A stretch of DNA of 21,640 bases, from NCBI GenBank assembly GCA_023255095.1, contig JALRJJ010000116.1, forward strand, positions 1 to 21,640. The letters are read 5' to 3'. Positions 1-8,004 of this stretch are shown piece after piece. How positions within the stretch are numbered: the first letter of the stretch is position 1; each line of letters begins with the position of its first letter. The position numbers were made by a program, and so were the translations under genes. This stretch comes from a bacterium (GTDB lineage: Bacteria > Fidelibacterota > Marinisomatia > Marinisomatales > Marinisomataceae). The notes beneath the pieces are model-generated. The model was not told where the DNA came from. It saw only the letters and a program-made list of their open reading frames with translations, and did no database searches.

Positions 1-192
1 AGGCAAAGTGGATTTATCAAGTATAAAATTGCAGATTTAATTACTGATGGACCAATAATCAGAGAGGCGAGAAAATTTGCTTTTCAAATTATCGATAATG
101 ATAGTAAACTTTTATCCCCTGAAAATAGTTTAATAAAGAATAAATTTGAAAAAGATTATTTAAATTTATTTCTAAAAATAACAGTTAATTAA
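1..192 (+). CDS. recG: ATP-dependent DNA helicase RecG, C-terminal end (5' partial)
   Basis: Only the last 63 codons are in the window, read in frame 1 and ending at TAA 190-192. The opening residues RQSGFIKYKIADL, followed about 10 residues later by REARKFAFQII, match the conserved end of RecG. In that family an RQSG motif near the end of helicase domain 2 precedes a short helical tail. RecG remodels stalled replication forks and branched DNA in the cytoplasm. The tail after IIDND is not conserved and gives no further information. The next gene starts 5 bases downstream, so the two are probably co-transcribed. The call rests on a short stretch. Another superfamily 2 helicase is possible, but the RQSG...LADL...EAR pattern fits RecG best. 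Confidence 0.72.
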   Translation, partial: RQSGFIKYKIADLITDGPIIREARKFAFQIIDNDSKLLSPENSLIKNKFEKDYLNLFLKITVN

Positions 193-197
193 GGAAA

Positions 198-515
198 ATG
201 GAATCTAATCAATATACAGAGAAACAACTTTTTGACTCTTTGATATCTCAAACTGTTTATGGAATTTGGATTGCTTTAGGAAAAATTCAAAATCCTATGA
301 CCAAAGAATCTTCTGTTGATTTAACTTCAGCTACTATTCAGATTGATATGCTTGATATGATTAAAAATCGAATGGATGCTAGCTTGAGCGCAGAGGAAAA
401 GGTCTATTTATCTAAAGTCCTTTCAGAATTAAAAATGAATTATATTGAAGTTGAAAAGTCTGAAAAATCTAAAGAAAATCTGAATGACAAGAATGATTCA
501 TCTGCTGAAGAATAA
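198..515 (+). CDS. DUF1844 family protein
   Basis: A small protein of 105 residues. Residues about 10-85 fit DUF1844: an N-terminal helix (FDSLISQTVYGIWIALGKI), an N-P-M-T segment, then a helix ending in LDMIKNRMDASLSAEEKVYLSKVLSELKM. The family is typically about 100 residues, with LGxxxNP and the 'LDMLxxKTxGNLTxEE' pattern, and its function is not established. The last 20 residues are charged, rich in K, E, N and S, and look disordered. There is no signal peptide or membrane helix. A purine-rich AAGGA lies only 2 bases before the ATG, too close for a good Shine-Dalgarno site. The 3' end overlaps the next gene by 32 bases, which suggests coupled translation. DUF1844 is common in Acidobacteriota, Myxococcota and Marinimicrobia-like genomes and is one clue to the organism. 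Confidence 0.75.
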   Translation: MESNQYTEKQLFDSLISQTVYGIWIALGKIQNPMTKESSVDLTSATIQIDMLDMIKNRMDASLSAEEKVYLSKVLSELKMNYIEVEKSEKSKENLNDKNDSSAEE

Positions 516-3354
516 TTCTGAAGTAGTTTTAGCGTCAATTCTTTTTGTCATTTCTTTTGTTATATATTTTATAACAATGGCCCCCACAGTTTCTTTTTGG
601 GATACGGGCGAATTTATTGCTACTTCCCATATTATGGGAATTCCTCATCCGCCAGGCAGCCCACTTTTTTTGTTATTAGGAAAGATTTTCTCACTGATTC
701 CCATTTCTCATGATATAGCTTATCGTGTAAATCTTCTATCGGTGATTTCAAGTTCTCTGACAATTTCGGTTTTATTTTTAATAAATAACCAAGTGCTAGA
801 TCGTATAGGATGTAAAAATATTATTGAAAAATTTGGATCTTCATTTATTGCATCTCTTACTTTTGCATTCTCTCACAGTCATTGGTTTAATTCAGTCGAA
901 ACGGAAGTCTATGCTCTAAGTGGTTTGTTTACTGCATTAGTAGTTTACTTATCTTTTTTGTTAACAAGAAAGGGAAGAACTAATAATCAAAATCGTTATA
1001 TAATTTTTATCATTTATTTAATGGGATTAGCAACTGGCCTCCACTTACTTAATTTGCTTACAATCCCATTCCTTATAATGATGATTTATTTTTCTAGAAA
1101 TCAGGATGCGAAACTCAAACAAATTTTCAATATCACATTATTATCAATAGTTATTTTCTTTTTCTTTCAAAATTTTGTTGTTAGGGGCGTACCTTTTCTA
1201 GTGTCATTCGCTGGATATTCTGGGATGTTTTTTCTGTTATTTTCTCTATGTGTTCTAACTTATTATTTTCTTAAGAAAAAAAATATTTTATGGGCAGCTT
1301 TATTTTCTGGGATTTTATTAATCCTTATTGGTTATTCTTCCTATTCTACTATTATTATTAGATCCATACAAAATCCTGCAATTGACGAAAATAATCCTGA
1401 AACAATTACCAGTTTAATTTCTTATTTGAATAGAGATCAATATGGCGAAATGAATATACTTCCTAGAAAATTTGATGATATTCCATCTTCTGTTGAAGTA
1501 TCAGGATTGCCGCTGAATGGACAAGAATTTTCTTTTGAACAAAAAATTCAGTATGCTTTTTATAATGTTCCCAACCAATTGGAATTCTTTTGGAATTATC
1601 AAATTAAAAAAATGTATATAAGATACTTTTTATGGCAGTTTGCTGGCAAGGGTGATTCAACAGATCCTTTAGTTTCTTCTATGGGAGCAAATTCTAATGA
1701 AGATGGAGTGAATTGGATTCAATTTGGTCTTCCATTGGGACTATTGTTTGGTTTGCTAGGCATATATTTTCATTTCAGAAGAAACAAATTGGATGCCACT
1801 GCAGTAATGATTTTATTTTTAATGACTGGTGTAGCAATAACAATTTATTTGAATCAAGAAAATCCACAAGCTCGCGAAAGAGATTATTCATATGTTGCTA
1901 GCTTTATGACTTTTGCTATCTGGATTAGCGTTGGAATATCTGCTTTTATTGAACTGATTAAAAAGTTTTTTATATCAAAAAATGAAATATCAGTCTTTAG
2001 AAATATCTTTCTATTTCTTTTATTACTAATTATTCCAATGAGAATGTTGATTGCCAATTTTGAAGAACATAATCGTAAAGGCAATTATATTGCATGGGAT
2101 ATGGCATACAATATTTTGCAGACCTGTGATGAGAACGCAATTTTATTTACAAACGGCGACAACGACACTTTTCCTCTATGGTACTTACAGTTCGTTGAAA
2201 AAATCAGAACCGATGTTACTATTGTTAACCTCAGCCTTCTTAATACTCCTTGGTACATTGAACAACTGAAGCGAGAAAATTCCAAAAAACAATTTATACA
2301 AATGTCAGATACTGAAATTCAAAAGATTGATTTTATTAGGTGGGAAAAAAAATTGATTGAAGTGAACGTTCCTAAAGATGAGAATAATCCATCTGGGAGG
2401 ATAGAGTGGGAATTAGCTCCTACTTATCTGAATGCTGCTCTAAGGGTTCAAGACTTAATGGTATTAAGAATTATAAATGATAATGATTGGCAAAGACCGA
2501 TATATTTTGCTGTAACTGTTTCCCCAACAAGCTTGCTCAATCTAGATGATTATTTACAAATGGAAGGCCTCGCCTATCGATTAATGAATAACAATAAAGA
2601 AGTTCTAAATAAGAAAAAGATGAATGATCATTACTTAAATAGTATTGCAGGTTTAGAATGGACCAAAAATTTTTCTAATAATAAAGATTTCTATAAAAAT
2701 ATATCTAAAGAGAAACAGTCGGGCTATTTATTTAGAAATCTAGCTAATCCAGGTGTATACATTGATCCACAATTAGGTAGACTAGTTCAAAATTATAGAA
2801 CAGGCTATGTTCGACTTTCCATTGCTTACTATTTAGATGGAGAAAATAATCAGGCTGAGCAAATTCTTTTAGATATGGATTATAAAATGCCTAGCAGTGT
2901 TATTCCAATTTTTTCAAAAGAGTTGCAATATCAAATTTCACAACTTTATAATGCATTAGGCAATGCTGAACAATCAAAGTACCACCTTGACGAATTGGTA
3001 CAAAACAAAGATCTTAGAATAAAAGATTACTTGTTATATGGACGTACTTACATACAGCTCTATCAAGATTATTCCTCTGCTTTAAGTCTTTTTGAAACCA
3101 TTTATAGGAATTTCGAAATTGCTGAAAATATTATAAAGAGTAGAGGAATCAAGAAAACAAAATTGACCAAAGAAGATTGGTTGGAATGGCAAGAAAATAC
3201 CCCTGAAGTTGTTTATCTGCTTTATTTATCTTATAAAGAATTAGAAAAGTATGATGATGGCATTCGTTTACTAGAAGGGTGGTTAAAACGAAACCCCCAA
3301 GATTTGGAAGCTCAAAATCTACTTGATCAATTAGTTGAATTGAGTCAATCTTGA
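484..3354 (+). CDS. DUF2723 (TMEM260-like) GT-C membrane protein with C-terminal helical repeats
   Basis: A polytopic inner-membrane protein of 956 residues. The first transmembrane helix (about 13-32) leads into the family hallmark APTVSFWDTGEF (33-44), with the acidic residues D40 and E43, then HPPGSP (55-60). Further hydrophobic segments run to about residue 510. The motif ARERDYSY is near 463 and GDNDTFPLWYLQ near 556, both typical of DUF2723. After about residue 760 the protein is soluble and helical, with tetratricopeptide-like spacing (QLYNALGNAEQSKYHL, LYGRTYIQLYQDYSSAL). Relatives are GT-C fold enzymes, and the animal homologue TMEM260 is a protein O-mannosyltransferase. A polyprenyl-phosphate-sugar-dependent glycosyltransferase is therefore plausible but unproven. 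ATG 484 overlaps the DUF1844 gene; ATG 493 is an alternative start. The stop overlaps the GT2 start (TTGA), which implies a joint role in glycosylation. Confidence 0.85.
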   Translation: MTRMIHLLKNNSEVVLASILFVISFVIYFITMAPTVSFWDTGEFIATSHIMGIPHPPGSPLFLLLGKIFSLIPISHDIAYRVNLLSVISSSLTISVLFLINNQVLDRIGCKNIIEKFGSSFIASLTFAFSHSHWFNSVETEVYALSGLFTALVVYLSFLLTRKGRTNNQNRYIIFIIYLMGLATGLHLLNLLTIPFLIMMIYFSRNQDAKLKQIFNITLLSIVIFFFFQNFVVRGVPFLVSFAGYSGMFFLLFSLCVLTYYFLKKKNILWAALFSGILLILIGYSSYSTIIIRSIQNPAIDENNPETITSLISYLNRDQYGEMNILPRKFDDIPSSVEVSGLPLNGQEFSFEQKIQYAFYNVPNQLEFFWNYQIKKMYIRYFLWQFAGKGDSTDPLVSSMGANSNEDGVNWIQFGLPLGLLFGLLGIYFHFRRNKLDATAVMILFLMTGVAITIYLNQENPQARERDYSYVASFMTFAIWISVGISAFIELIKKFFISKNEISVFRNIFLFLLLLIIPMRMLIANFEEHNRKGNYIAWDMAYNILQTCDENAILFTNGDNDTFPLWYLQFVEKIRTDVTIVNLSLLNTPWYIEQLKRENSKKQFIQMSDTEIQKIDFIRWEKKLIEVNVPKDENNPSGRIEWELAPTYLNAALRVQDLMVLRIINDNDWQRPIYFAVTVSPTSLLNLDDYLQMEGLAYRLMNNNKEVLNKKKMNDHYLNSIAGLEWTKNFSNNKDFYKNISKEKQSGYLFRNLANPGVYIDPQLGRLVQNYRTGYVRLSIAYYLDGENNQAEQILLDMDYKMPSSVIPIFSKELQYQISQLYNALGNAEQSKYHLDELVQNKDLRIKDYLLYGRTYIQLYQDYSSALSLFETIYRNFEIAENIIKSRGIKKTKLTKEDWLEWQENTPEVVYLLYLSYKELEKYDDGIRLLEGWLKRNPQDLEAQNLLDQLVELSQS

Positions 3355-4370
3355 AATTATCAATTGTCATTCCACATATGAATAATCGCAAGCTTCTATA
3401 TGCTTGTATTAACTCAATTAAAAAGAATATCTTACTAGAAGATTACGAAATCATTGTGGTCAATAATGGACCTATTAATGATTCTGTCAATACTCTGGTC
3501 AATGACTTTAATAAGGTTATATTAATCAATAATACGAAAAATTATGGTTTTAGTAAGGCCTGCAATATTGGCGCTTCCAACGCTTCAGGAGAATTATTGT
3601 TATTTCTTAACAATGACACTATACATTCAAAGGGGTGGATAGAAAAATTAATTTTATTTTTAGATAATGATTCGTCAGTTGGTGCAATTCAACCAAAAAT
3701 TAGAAATATTCAGAATGAAAACTCTTTCGATTATGCTGGTGCTTCAGGTGGATTTATTGACATTTATGGGTTTCCATTTTGTCGAGGAAGAATATTTGAA
3801 TCAATTGAGCTGGATACAAAACAATATGATAATCCTATGAAAATATTCTGGGCATCTGGCGCAGCATTAATGACGTATAAGAATTTATTTGAAGAGCTAA
3901 ATGGATTTGATGAAGATTATTTTGCGTATATGGAAGAGATAGATTTTTGTTGGAGATTACAAAAAAAGGGTTTCGAAGTTTGGGTTGATCCATCATCAAT
4001 AATTTATCATCATGGTAAAATGACTATTAAGAAAGGAAGTATAAAATCCAATTTCTTAAACCACCGAAATTCTTGGATTTTGTTTTTAAAAAATTCAGAT
4101 ACATTTAAGTTCGGAGCAAGGATTATCAACCGATTTATATTAGACATTTTGGCTTTAGTGTATTCTATTTTTAGATTGGATTGGTCAAGATTTTTAGCCA
4201 TCATTTTTTCTTTTTGTTCTGTAATAGTCAATTTCCCAAAAATTATGATCCATAGAAAAGAGATGCTTAAAAATCAAAAGATAAGTATGTACCAGGGAAG
4301 TATTGCAATTGATTACTTTTTATTTTTTAAACGCAAATTTTCTCAAATATCATTTAAAAAATTTTCATAA
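3351..4370 (+). CDS. Family 2 glycosyltransferase (rhamnosyltransferase-like)
   Basis: 339 residues with a GT-A fold. The first beta strand is KLSIVIPHMNN (2-12), then EIIVVNNG, NYGFSKACNIGA and the metal/nucleotide motif FLNNDT (the DxD-like region near 84-89). The acceptor-side signature is GFDEDYFAYMEEIDFCWRL, followed by YHHG. These are typical of GT2 enzymes that transfer rhamnose or similar sugars from nucleotide donors during cell-surface glycan assembly. About 40 hydrophobic residues near 257-300 suggest C-terminal membrane attachment. The start is TTG at 3351: the next ATG (3378) would remove the first strand, and TTG gives a 4-base TTGA overlap with the DUF2723 stop. The 3' end overlaps the convergent PorD-like gene by 28 bases. 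The sugar and acceptor cannot be read from the sequence. Confidence 0.85.
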   Translation: MKLSIVIPHMNNRKLLYACINSIKKNILLEDYEIIVVNNGPINDSVNTLVNDFNKVILINNTKNYGFSKACNIGASNASGELLLFLNNDTIHSKGWIEKLILFLDNDSSVGAIQPKIRNIQNENSFDYAGASGGFIDIYGFPFCRGRIFESIELDTKQYDNPMKIFWASGAALMTYKNLFEELNGFDEDYFAYMEEIDFCWRLQKKGFEVWVDPSSIIYHHGKMTIKKGSIKSNFLNHRNSWILFLKNSDTFKFGARIINRFILDILALVYSIFRLDWSRFLAIIFSFCSVIVNFPKIMIHRKEMLKNQKISMYQGSIAIDYFLFFKRKFSQISFKKFS

Positions 4371-5185
4371 ATATTTCTTCTTGTTGGATCATAGTAGCTG
4401 AGTTGAATTAATAACTCTTTTTGTCCCAGCTTTTGCATAATGTCACCAATCTTGATTCCATGATAGTTCATAAAAGAATTAGTATAATTCTCCTGGTTAT
4501 AGATCATCGCTATTTCTTTCAAGTTTGAAATTATTTCTTCTAGAATGATAGTACATTGATCAATTTCGCCTAAGCTGAAATATTCGTATAATGCATATGA
4601 TGAGTATCGAAGTTTCCTAAGTCCATTATTTTCTGATAAAAGATTGACATTTTGCAACCTTTGTTCCCAGCCTCTTGGGAAATTAGAACCTAAAGCCTTA
4701 ACAGCAATTAATCGTGCTTTTTCATAATGAATTGAACCTCCTAGAGGCTCCCATGAATCAAGTTCAGCCCCTAATATGAGATTTCCATAATAGCTTAATA
4801 AAACCGAAAGAGGATCTGAATTGACATCATCTAATGATAGATTATTAGTTTGAGACAGAGAAAATTGAGCCCCTTTGTCAAAAAAATGAATATCATTATT
4901 GTTGGTATAAAGAGATTGAACCCCAAACGTTTGATCGCTTCCAGAAATTGAACTTCCTTCAAAAATTATTTGCACATCAATAAGAAGGTCTAAGTCTGAG
5001 AAATCATTATTCCATGATGAGATTTCAAAAAAATTTTTAATATTGGATTTCAAAAAAAATAACTGATTTTTTTCATCGTTCTTTAATAGACGATCATCAA
5101 ACTCAACATTAACGGTTTTAAATTGACCAAAGAGAAATGAAACACAAATCAGACAACAAAAAAGTGTTTGTAGTTTTTTTACCAT
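4343..5185 (-). CDS. PorD-like (DUF4835) exported protein
   Basis: 280 residues with a Sec signal peptide (basic MVKK, hydrophobic core, cleavage after LFG so that mature Gln21 is first). The mature part follows the DUF4835 layout. A beta-rich N-terminal half begins VNVEFDDRLL and continues NIKNFFEISSWNNDF, then IDVQIIF. The hallmark is SVLLSYYGNLILGAELDSW...LGG..YEKARLI, followed by WEQR and a helical C-terminus ending LLIQLSYYDPTRR. In Bacteroidota this family is annotated as the type IX secretion protein PorD; its exact role is poorly defined. Here it does not sit with other secretion genes. It lies between a GT2 gene, overlapping it by 28 bases tail to tail, and a divergent tRNA nucleotidyltransferase gene 28 bases away. 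The family call is good. Participation in type IX secretion is inference. Confidence 0.78.
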   Translation of the reverse strand: MVKKLQTLFCCLICVSFLFGQFKTVNVEFDDRLLKNDEKNQLFFLKSNIKNFFEISSWNNDFSDLDLLIDVQIIFEGSSISGSDQTFGVQSLYTNNNDIHFFDKGAQFSLSQTNNLSLDDVNSDPLSVLLSYYGNLILGAELDSWEPLGGSIHYEKARLIAVKALGSNFPRGWEQRLQNVNLLSENNGLRKLRYSSYALYEYFSLGEIDQCTIILEEIISNLKEIAMIYNQENYTNSFMNYHGIKIGDIMQKLGQKELLIQLSYYDPTRRNIYENFLNDI

Positions 5186-5213
5186 AATTAGAAGATATCT
5201 TTTAATTTAAACA

Positions 5214-6638
5214 ATGACAAAGATTATTGATATTTTAAAGAAAAATCAAAACCTTGAGAGTATTTCTAGAACCATTGCTGAATTGTCCAATTCCTTAAAT
5301 GTTCCCGCATATCTAGTTGGAGGCTGTGTTCGAGATCTGATAGTAGACCCTCTTGATTCTTCTTTTGATGTAGATATTATGGTTGAAGGGGATGGAATTG
5401 ATTTTGCTAGAAAATTAGCAGACAAATTAGGCGTCAAAACCATTGTTCCTTTTGAAAATTTTAACACAGCAAAAATTCCATATAAGAAATTTGAAATTGA
5501 GGTTGCCTCTGCCAGATCAGAGGAATATGATCAGTTTTCAAGAAAGCCAAAAGTTAGTTTAACATCTGTTGAAGAAGATTTAATCAGAAGAGATTTTACT
5601 GTAAATGCTATGGCAATTTCTTTATTTAATGATTATTTCGGCTCTTTGATTGATCCTTTCAATGGTCTTAAAGACCTCAAAAATCAAATTTTAAGAACTC
5701 CTTTATCAGATCCTAATCAAACCTTCATTGATGATCCACTAAGAATGATTCGCGCCGCTTATTTTGCATCTAAATTGCAAATGCAAATTGATATCAAATC
5801 TATAGAAGCAATTACAAATAATCGAACTAGGATAGAAATTGTTTCTCAAGAGAGAATTACCAATGAAATCCTTAAAATTCTTAGTACTTCTAAACCCTCT
5901 ATTGGATTTATTTTTCTTCAAGAAGTGGGATTGTTAGAGCTTATTTTTCCTGAAATAGATGTAATGAAAGGACTAGATCAAAATCCTGAATATCATCATA
6001 AAGATATTTTTTATCATACTTTAGATGTAGTTGATAATATAGTTGATTCAACATCTAAAATTGATTTGCGATTGGCTGCTTTAGTTCATGATATTGGTAA
6101 GCCACTAACTAGAAGAATTCATAAGCAGAAAGGATATACATTCCATGGTCATGATGATGTTGGAGCAAGGATGTTGAAAGAAATTTGTAAAAGGATGAAG
6201 ATATCAAATAAAACTCGGGATTATATAACAAAGCTAACTGCTCTTCATTTGCGACCTATTGCATTAGCTGGCAAAGAAGTTACCGATTCTGCAATTCGAA
6301 GATTAATTGTTGAAGCTGGAAATGAAATTGAAGATTTGATGAAGCTTTGCAGAGCTGATGTTACAACTAAAAATATTAATAACATGGTAAAATACATGAA
6401 CAATTTTCAACGAGTAGAAAACAGAATTTCTGAAGTTATTGAAACCGATAAATTGAGAAATTTTCAATCCCCAGTTAGTGGAGAAGAAATCATGAAACTT
6501 TTTTCTTTAAAACCTGGTAAAAAGGTAGGAGAAATAAAATCAATGGTTGAAGAAGCAATTTTAAATGGAGAAATTAAAAATTCATATTCGGCAGGAATTG
6601 AATTTTTAAGTCAAGTTAAAAAAAATAAGAAGTGTTAA
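5214..6638 (+). CDS. cca: tRNA nucleotidyltransferase / poly(A) polymerase family protein with HD domain (class II CCA-adding type)
   Basis: 474 residues. The head domain has the class II nucleotidyltransferase signature: YLVGGCVRDL (33-42), the catalytic pair DVD (D52, D54), RRDFTVNAMA (about 125-134) and the nucleotide-selecting element DDPLRMIRA (about 174-182). An HD phosphohydrolase domain follows, with HHKDIFYHTLDVVDN near 262 and LVHDIGK near 290; the H and HD metal ligands are visible. Enzymes of this type add or repair the 3' CCA of tRNA, and the HD part is linked to 2',3'-cyclic phosphate or phosphatase activity. From sequence alone, CCA addition cannot be separated from A-only addition or poly(A) polymerase. 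The gene is divergent from the PorD-like gene with a 28-base gap, so its promoter must overlap that gene's 5' end. I found no clear promoter there. A weak hairpin and T tract follow the stop. Confidence 0.88.
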   Translation: MTKIIDILKKNQNLESISRTIAELSNSLNVPAYLVGGCVRDLIVDPLDSSFDVDIMVEGDGIDFARKLADKLGVKTIVPFENFNTAKIPYKKFEIEVASARSEEYDQFSRKPKVSLTSVEEDLIRRDFTVNAMAISLFNDYFGSLIDPFNGLKDLKNQILRTPLSDPNQTFIDDPLRMIRAAYFASKLQMQIDIKSIEAITNNRTRIEIVSQERITNEILKILSTSKPSIGFIFLQEVGLLELIFPEIDVMKGLDQNPEYHHKDIFYHTLDVVDNIVDSTSKIDLRLAALVHDIGKPLTRRIHKQKGYTFHGHDDVGARMLKEICKRMKISNKTRDYITKLTALHLRPIALAGKEVTDSAIRRLIVEAGNEIEDLMKLCRADVTTKNINNMVKYMNNFQRVENRISEVIETDKLRNFQSPVSGEEIMKLFSLKPGKKVGEIKSMVEEAILNGEIKNSYSAGIEFLSQVKKNKKC

Positions 6639-6659
6639 TTCTTTACTTTTTTAATTTTT
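6627..6659 (+). terminator. Weak candidate intrinsic terminator after cca
   Basis: AAGAA (6627-6631) and TTCTT (6639-6643) form a 5-bp stem around a 7-base loop. It is followed by T-rich sequence (ACTTTTTTAATTTTTC). The stem overlaps the stop codon of the preceding gene and contains only one G-C pair. It is therefore weak and could be chance in AT-rich DNA. Its place between two transcription units supports it slightly. Confidence 0.25.
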
Positions 6660-6677
6660 CTTAGTCTAATTAATAGG

Positions 6678-6705
6678 TTGAAAAGAATGAATATGTATGT
6701 ATATT
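6678..6705 (+). promoter_or_regulatory. Candidate sigma-70-like promoter of the efflux operon
   Basis: TTGAAA at 6678-6683 and TATATT at 6700-6705 are separated by 16 bases. The next good start codon, ATG 6714, lies 8 bases past the -10 element. The transcript would thus have almost no leader. The -35 element coincides with a TTG that could be misread as the start codon of the downstream gene. The match is by eye in AT-rich sequence, so confidence is moderate. Confidence 0.4.
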
Positions 6706-6713
6706 TATGTCCC

Positions 6714-8000
6714 ATGATGAAAATAATTAAATTATTTATCTTATTATCAATCATTATCAACCCTGCTTTCACCCAGTCCTTGTCAATTGATGAATGTGTA
6801 AGGATTGCACTAGACAACAAATCTTCTATTAGAAGAGCTGAACAAGATGTTGAAATTGCTAAATTAAATCAATATTCATCTCTTGCATCTATTCTACCAT
6901 CTGTAAGTGTTAATAATAGTTTTAGAGAAACTACTTATGGCAATTCTAGTGATATGGCTGAACAATATTCTGCCGGTATTAGCTTATCTCAAAATGTTTT
7001 TAATTTTGGTAATAATCTTCAAGATGTTAGAGGGGGGAGAAATAATTTTTTAATAACTAAGCTGCAGGAAAGAGGATCAAGGGCTAATATTATATTTAAT
7101 GTTTATTCTAGTTATTATCAATTTTTAAAAGACTCAGAATTGCTAGAAATAGCTAATAAAGATTTCTCACTTTCTGAAAAACAATTAGAGTTAGTCGAAG
7201 AACAATATAATCTTGGAGCTGTTAGTAAAACAGATTTTCTAAAAGCATCGGTTCGCTTCGGAACCGCAAAATCTAACTTGCTTTCAAGAAAGTTAAATAA
7301 GGATAACTCATTCAATAAGCTGCTCAATAGCATGGGGTTGATTGACTCCGATATTTCTATACAATTGCCTAAAAAAGTGGATATTTTCTTTGTTGTGCCT
7401 AGCTATCAAGAGGCCTTAGCATTAATGATTTCCAATAATCCTGATTTGAATATACTAGATCGTCAGATTGTATCTTCTAAAATCAATGTTCAACAATCTT
7501 GGGCGGGCATGTTACCTTCAGTAAGACTTAGCGTAGGTATGAATGCAGTTTCGGACGCCTCAATTTCATCAGAATTTTTCAATGATAATTATATTAAAAA
7601 CACAAATTTAACTCTTAGTATCCCAATTTTTACCGGTACTAGAAACCGTAATAACGTTCAAATATCAAAAATTCGTTTGAATCAATCAGAATCTAGATAT
7701 AGTTCAGTTTTAAAAGATTCAAAGGTTGATCTATACCAACTAATTAATACTTTAAACAATTTTCAAGAAATTATACCAATTCAAGAAGAGGTTTTAAAAT
7801 CAGCTGAAGAGGACTTGAAGCTCGCTCAAAATAAATACGAGTTAGGGTCTGCAAGCATCCTTGAACTTCTTGATGCTCAGTTAGCTTCAATTCAGGCAAG
7901 CTCGTCCCTTATTTCCACAAAGTATGATGCTGCAATTCAAGTGGCTAACCTAGATAGGTTATTAGGAACTTTAGACAAAAAATATCAGCAAGGAGAGTAG
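6714..8000 (+). CDS. TolC-like outer membrane efflux protein
   Basis: 428 residues from ATG 6714. The signal peptide is MMKIIKLFILLSIIINPAFT, with cleavage before Gln21. The mature start, SLSIDECVRIALDNKSSIRRAEQDVEIAK, is the classic first helix of the outer membrane efflux protein family. Two structural repeats follow: ELVEEQYNLGAVSKTDFLKASVRF in the first and LAQNKYELGSASILELLDAQLA in the second, each with the conserved (Q/N)-x-Y-x-x-G-x-x-S motif. TolC-type trimers form a barrel through the outer membrane and a periplasmic tunnel. An upstream in-frame TTG at 6678 and ATGs at 6687 and 6693 would add a polar stretch before the signal peptide, so I prefer 6714 (6717 is equivalent). It is the first gene of a five-gene exporter operon; the adaptor starts 4 bases after its stop. 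Confidence 0.9.
   Translation: MMKIIKLFILLSIIINPAFTQSLSIDECVRIALDNKSSIRRAEQDVEIAKLNQYSSLASILPSVSVNNSFRETTYGNSSDMAEQYSAGISLSQNVFNFGNNLQDVRGGRNNFLITKLQERGSRANIIFNVYSSYYQFLKDSELLEIANKDFSLSEKQLELVEEQYNLGAVSKTDFLKASVRFGTAKSNLLSRKLNKDNSFNKLLNSMGLIDSDISIQLPKKVDIFFVVPSYQEALALMISNNPDLNILDRQIVSSKINVQQSWAGMLPSVRLSVGMNAVSDASISSEFFNDNYIKNTNLTLSIPIFTGTRNRNNVQISKIRLNQSESRYSSVLKDSKVDLYQLINTLNNFQEIIPIQEEVLKSAEEDLKLAQNKYELGSASILELLDAQLASIQASSSLISTKYDAAIQVANLDRLLGTLDKKYQQGE
7990..7997 (+). promoter_or_regulatory. Shine-Dalgarno site for the adaptor gene
   Basis: AAGGAGAG ends 7 bases before ATG 8005 and lies inside the last codons of the TolC-like gene. It is one of few strong ribosome-binding sites in the window, where many genes instead start in overlap with their neighbour. 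It fixes the adaptor start. Confidence 0.6.
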
Positions 8001-8004
8001 TTTT

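Noticed and set aside
2103..2121. TGGCATAC...TTTTGCA, resembling a sigma-54 promoter.
   Set aside because: The GG-to-GC spacing is 13 instead of 10 bases, and it lies in the middle of a coding region.
1713..2285. Several 60-70 codon open frames on both strands inside the DUF2723 gene.
   Set aside because: They overlap conserved DUF2723 motifs, have no start context and resemble no family. They are chance frames in AT-rich coding DNA.
5186..5213. Search for a divergent promoter in the 28-base gap between the PorD-like gene and cca.
   Set aside because: TATCTT and CATAAT resemble -10 boxes, but no -35 has acceptable spacing on the plus strand, so no site is claimed.
6678..6713. Longer TolC-like start at TTG 6678 or ATG 6687.
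   Set aside because: It would put about 12 mostly polar residues before a good signal peptide, and the TTG is part of a probable -35 element. ATG 6714 is preferred.
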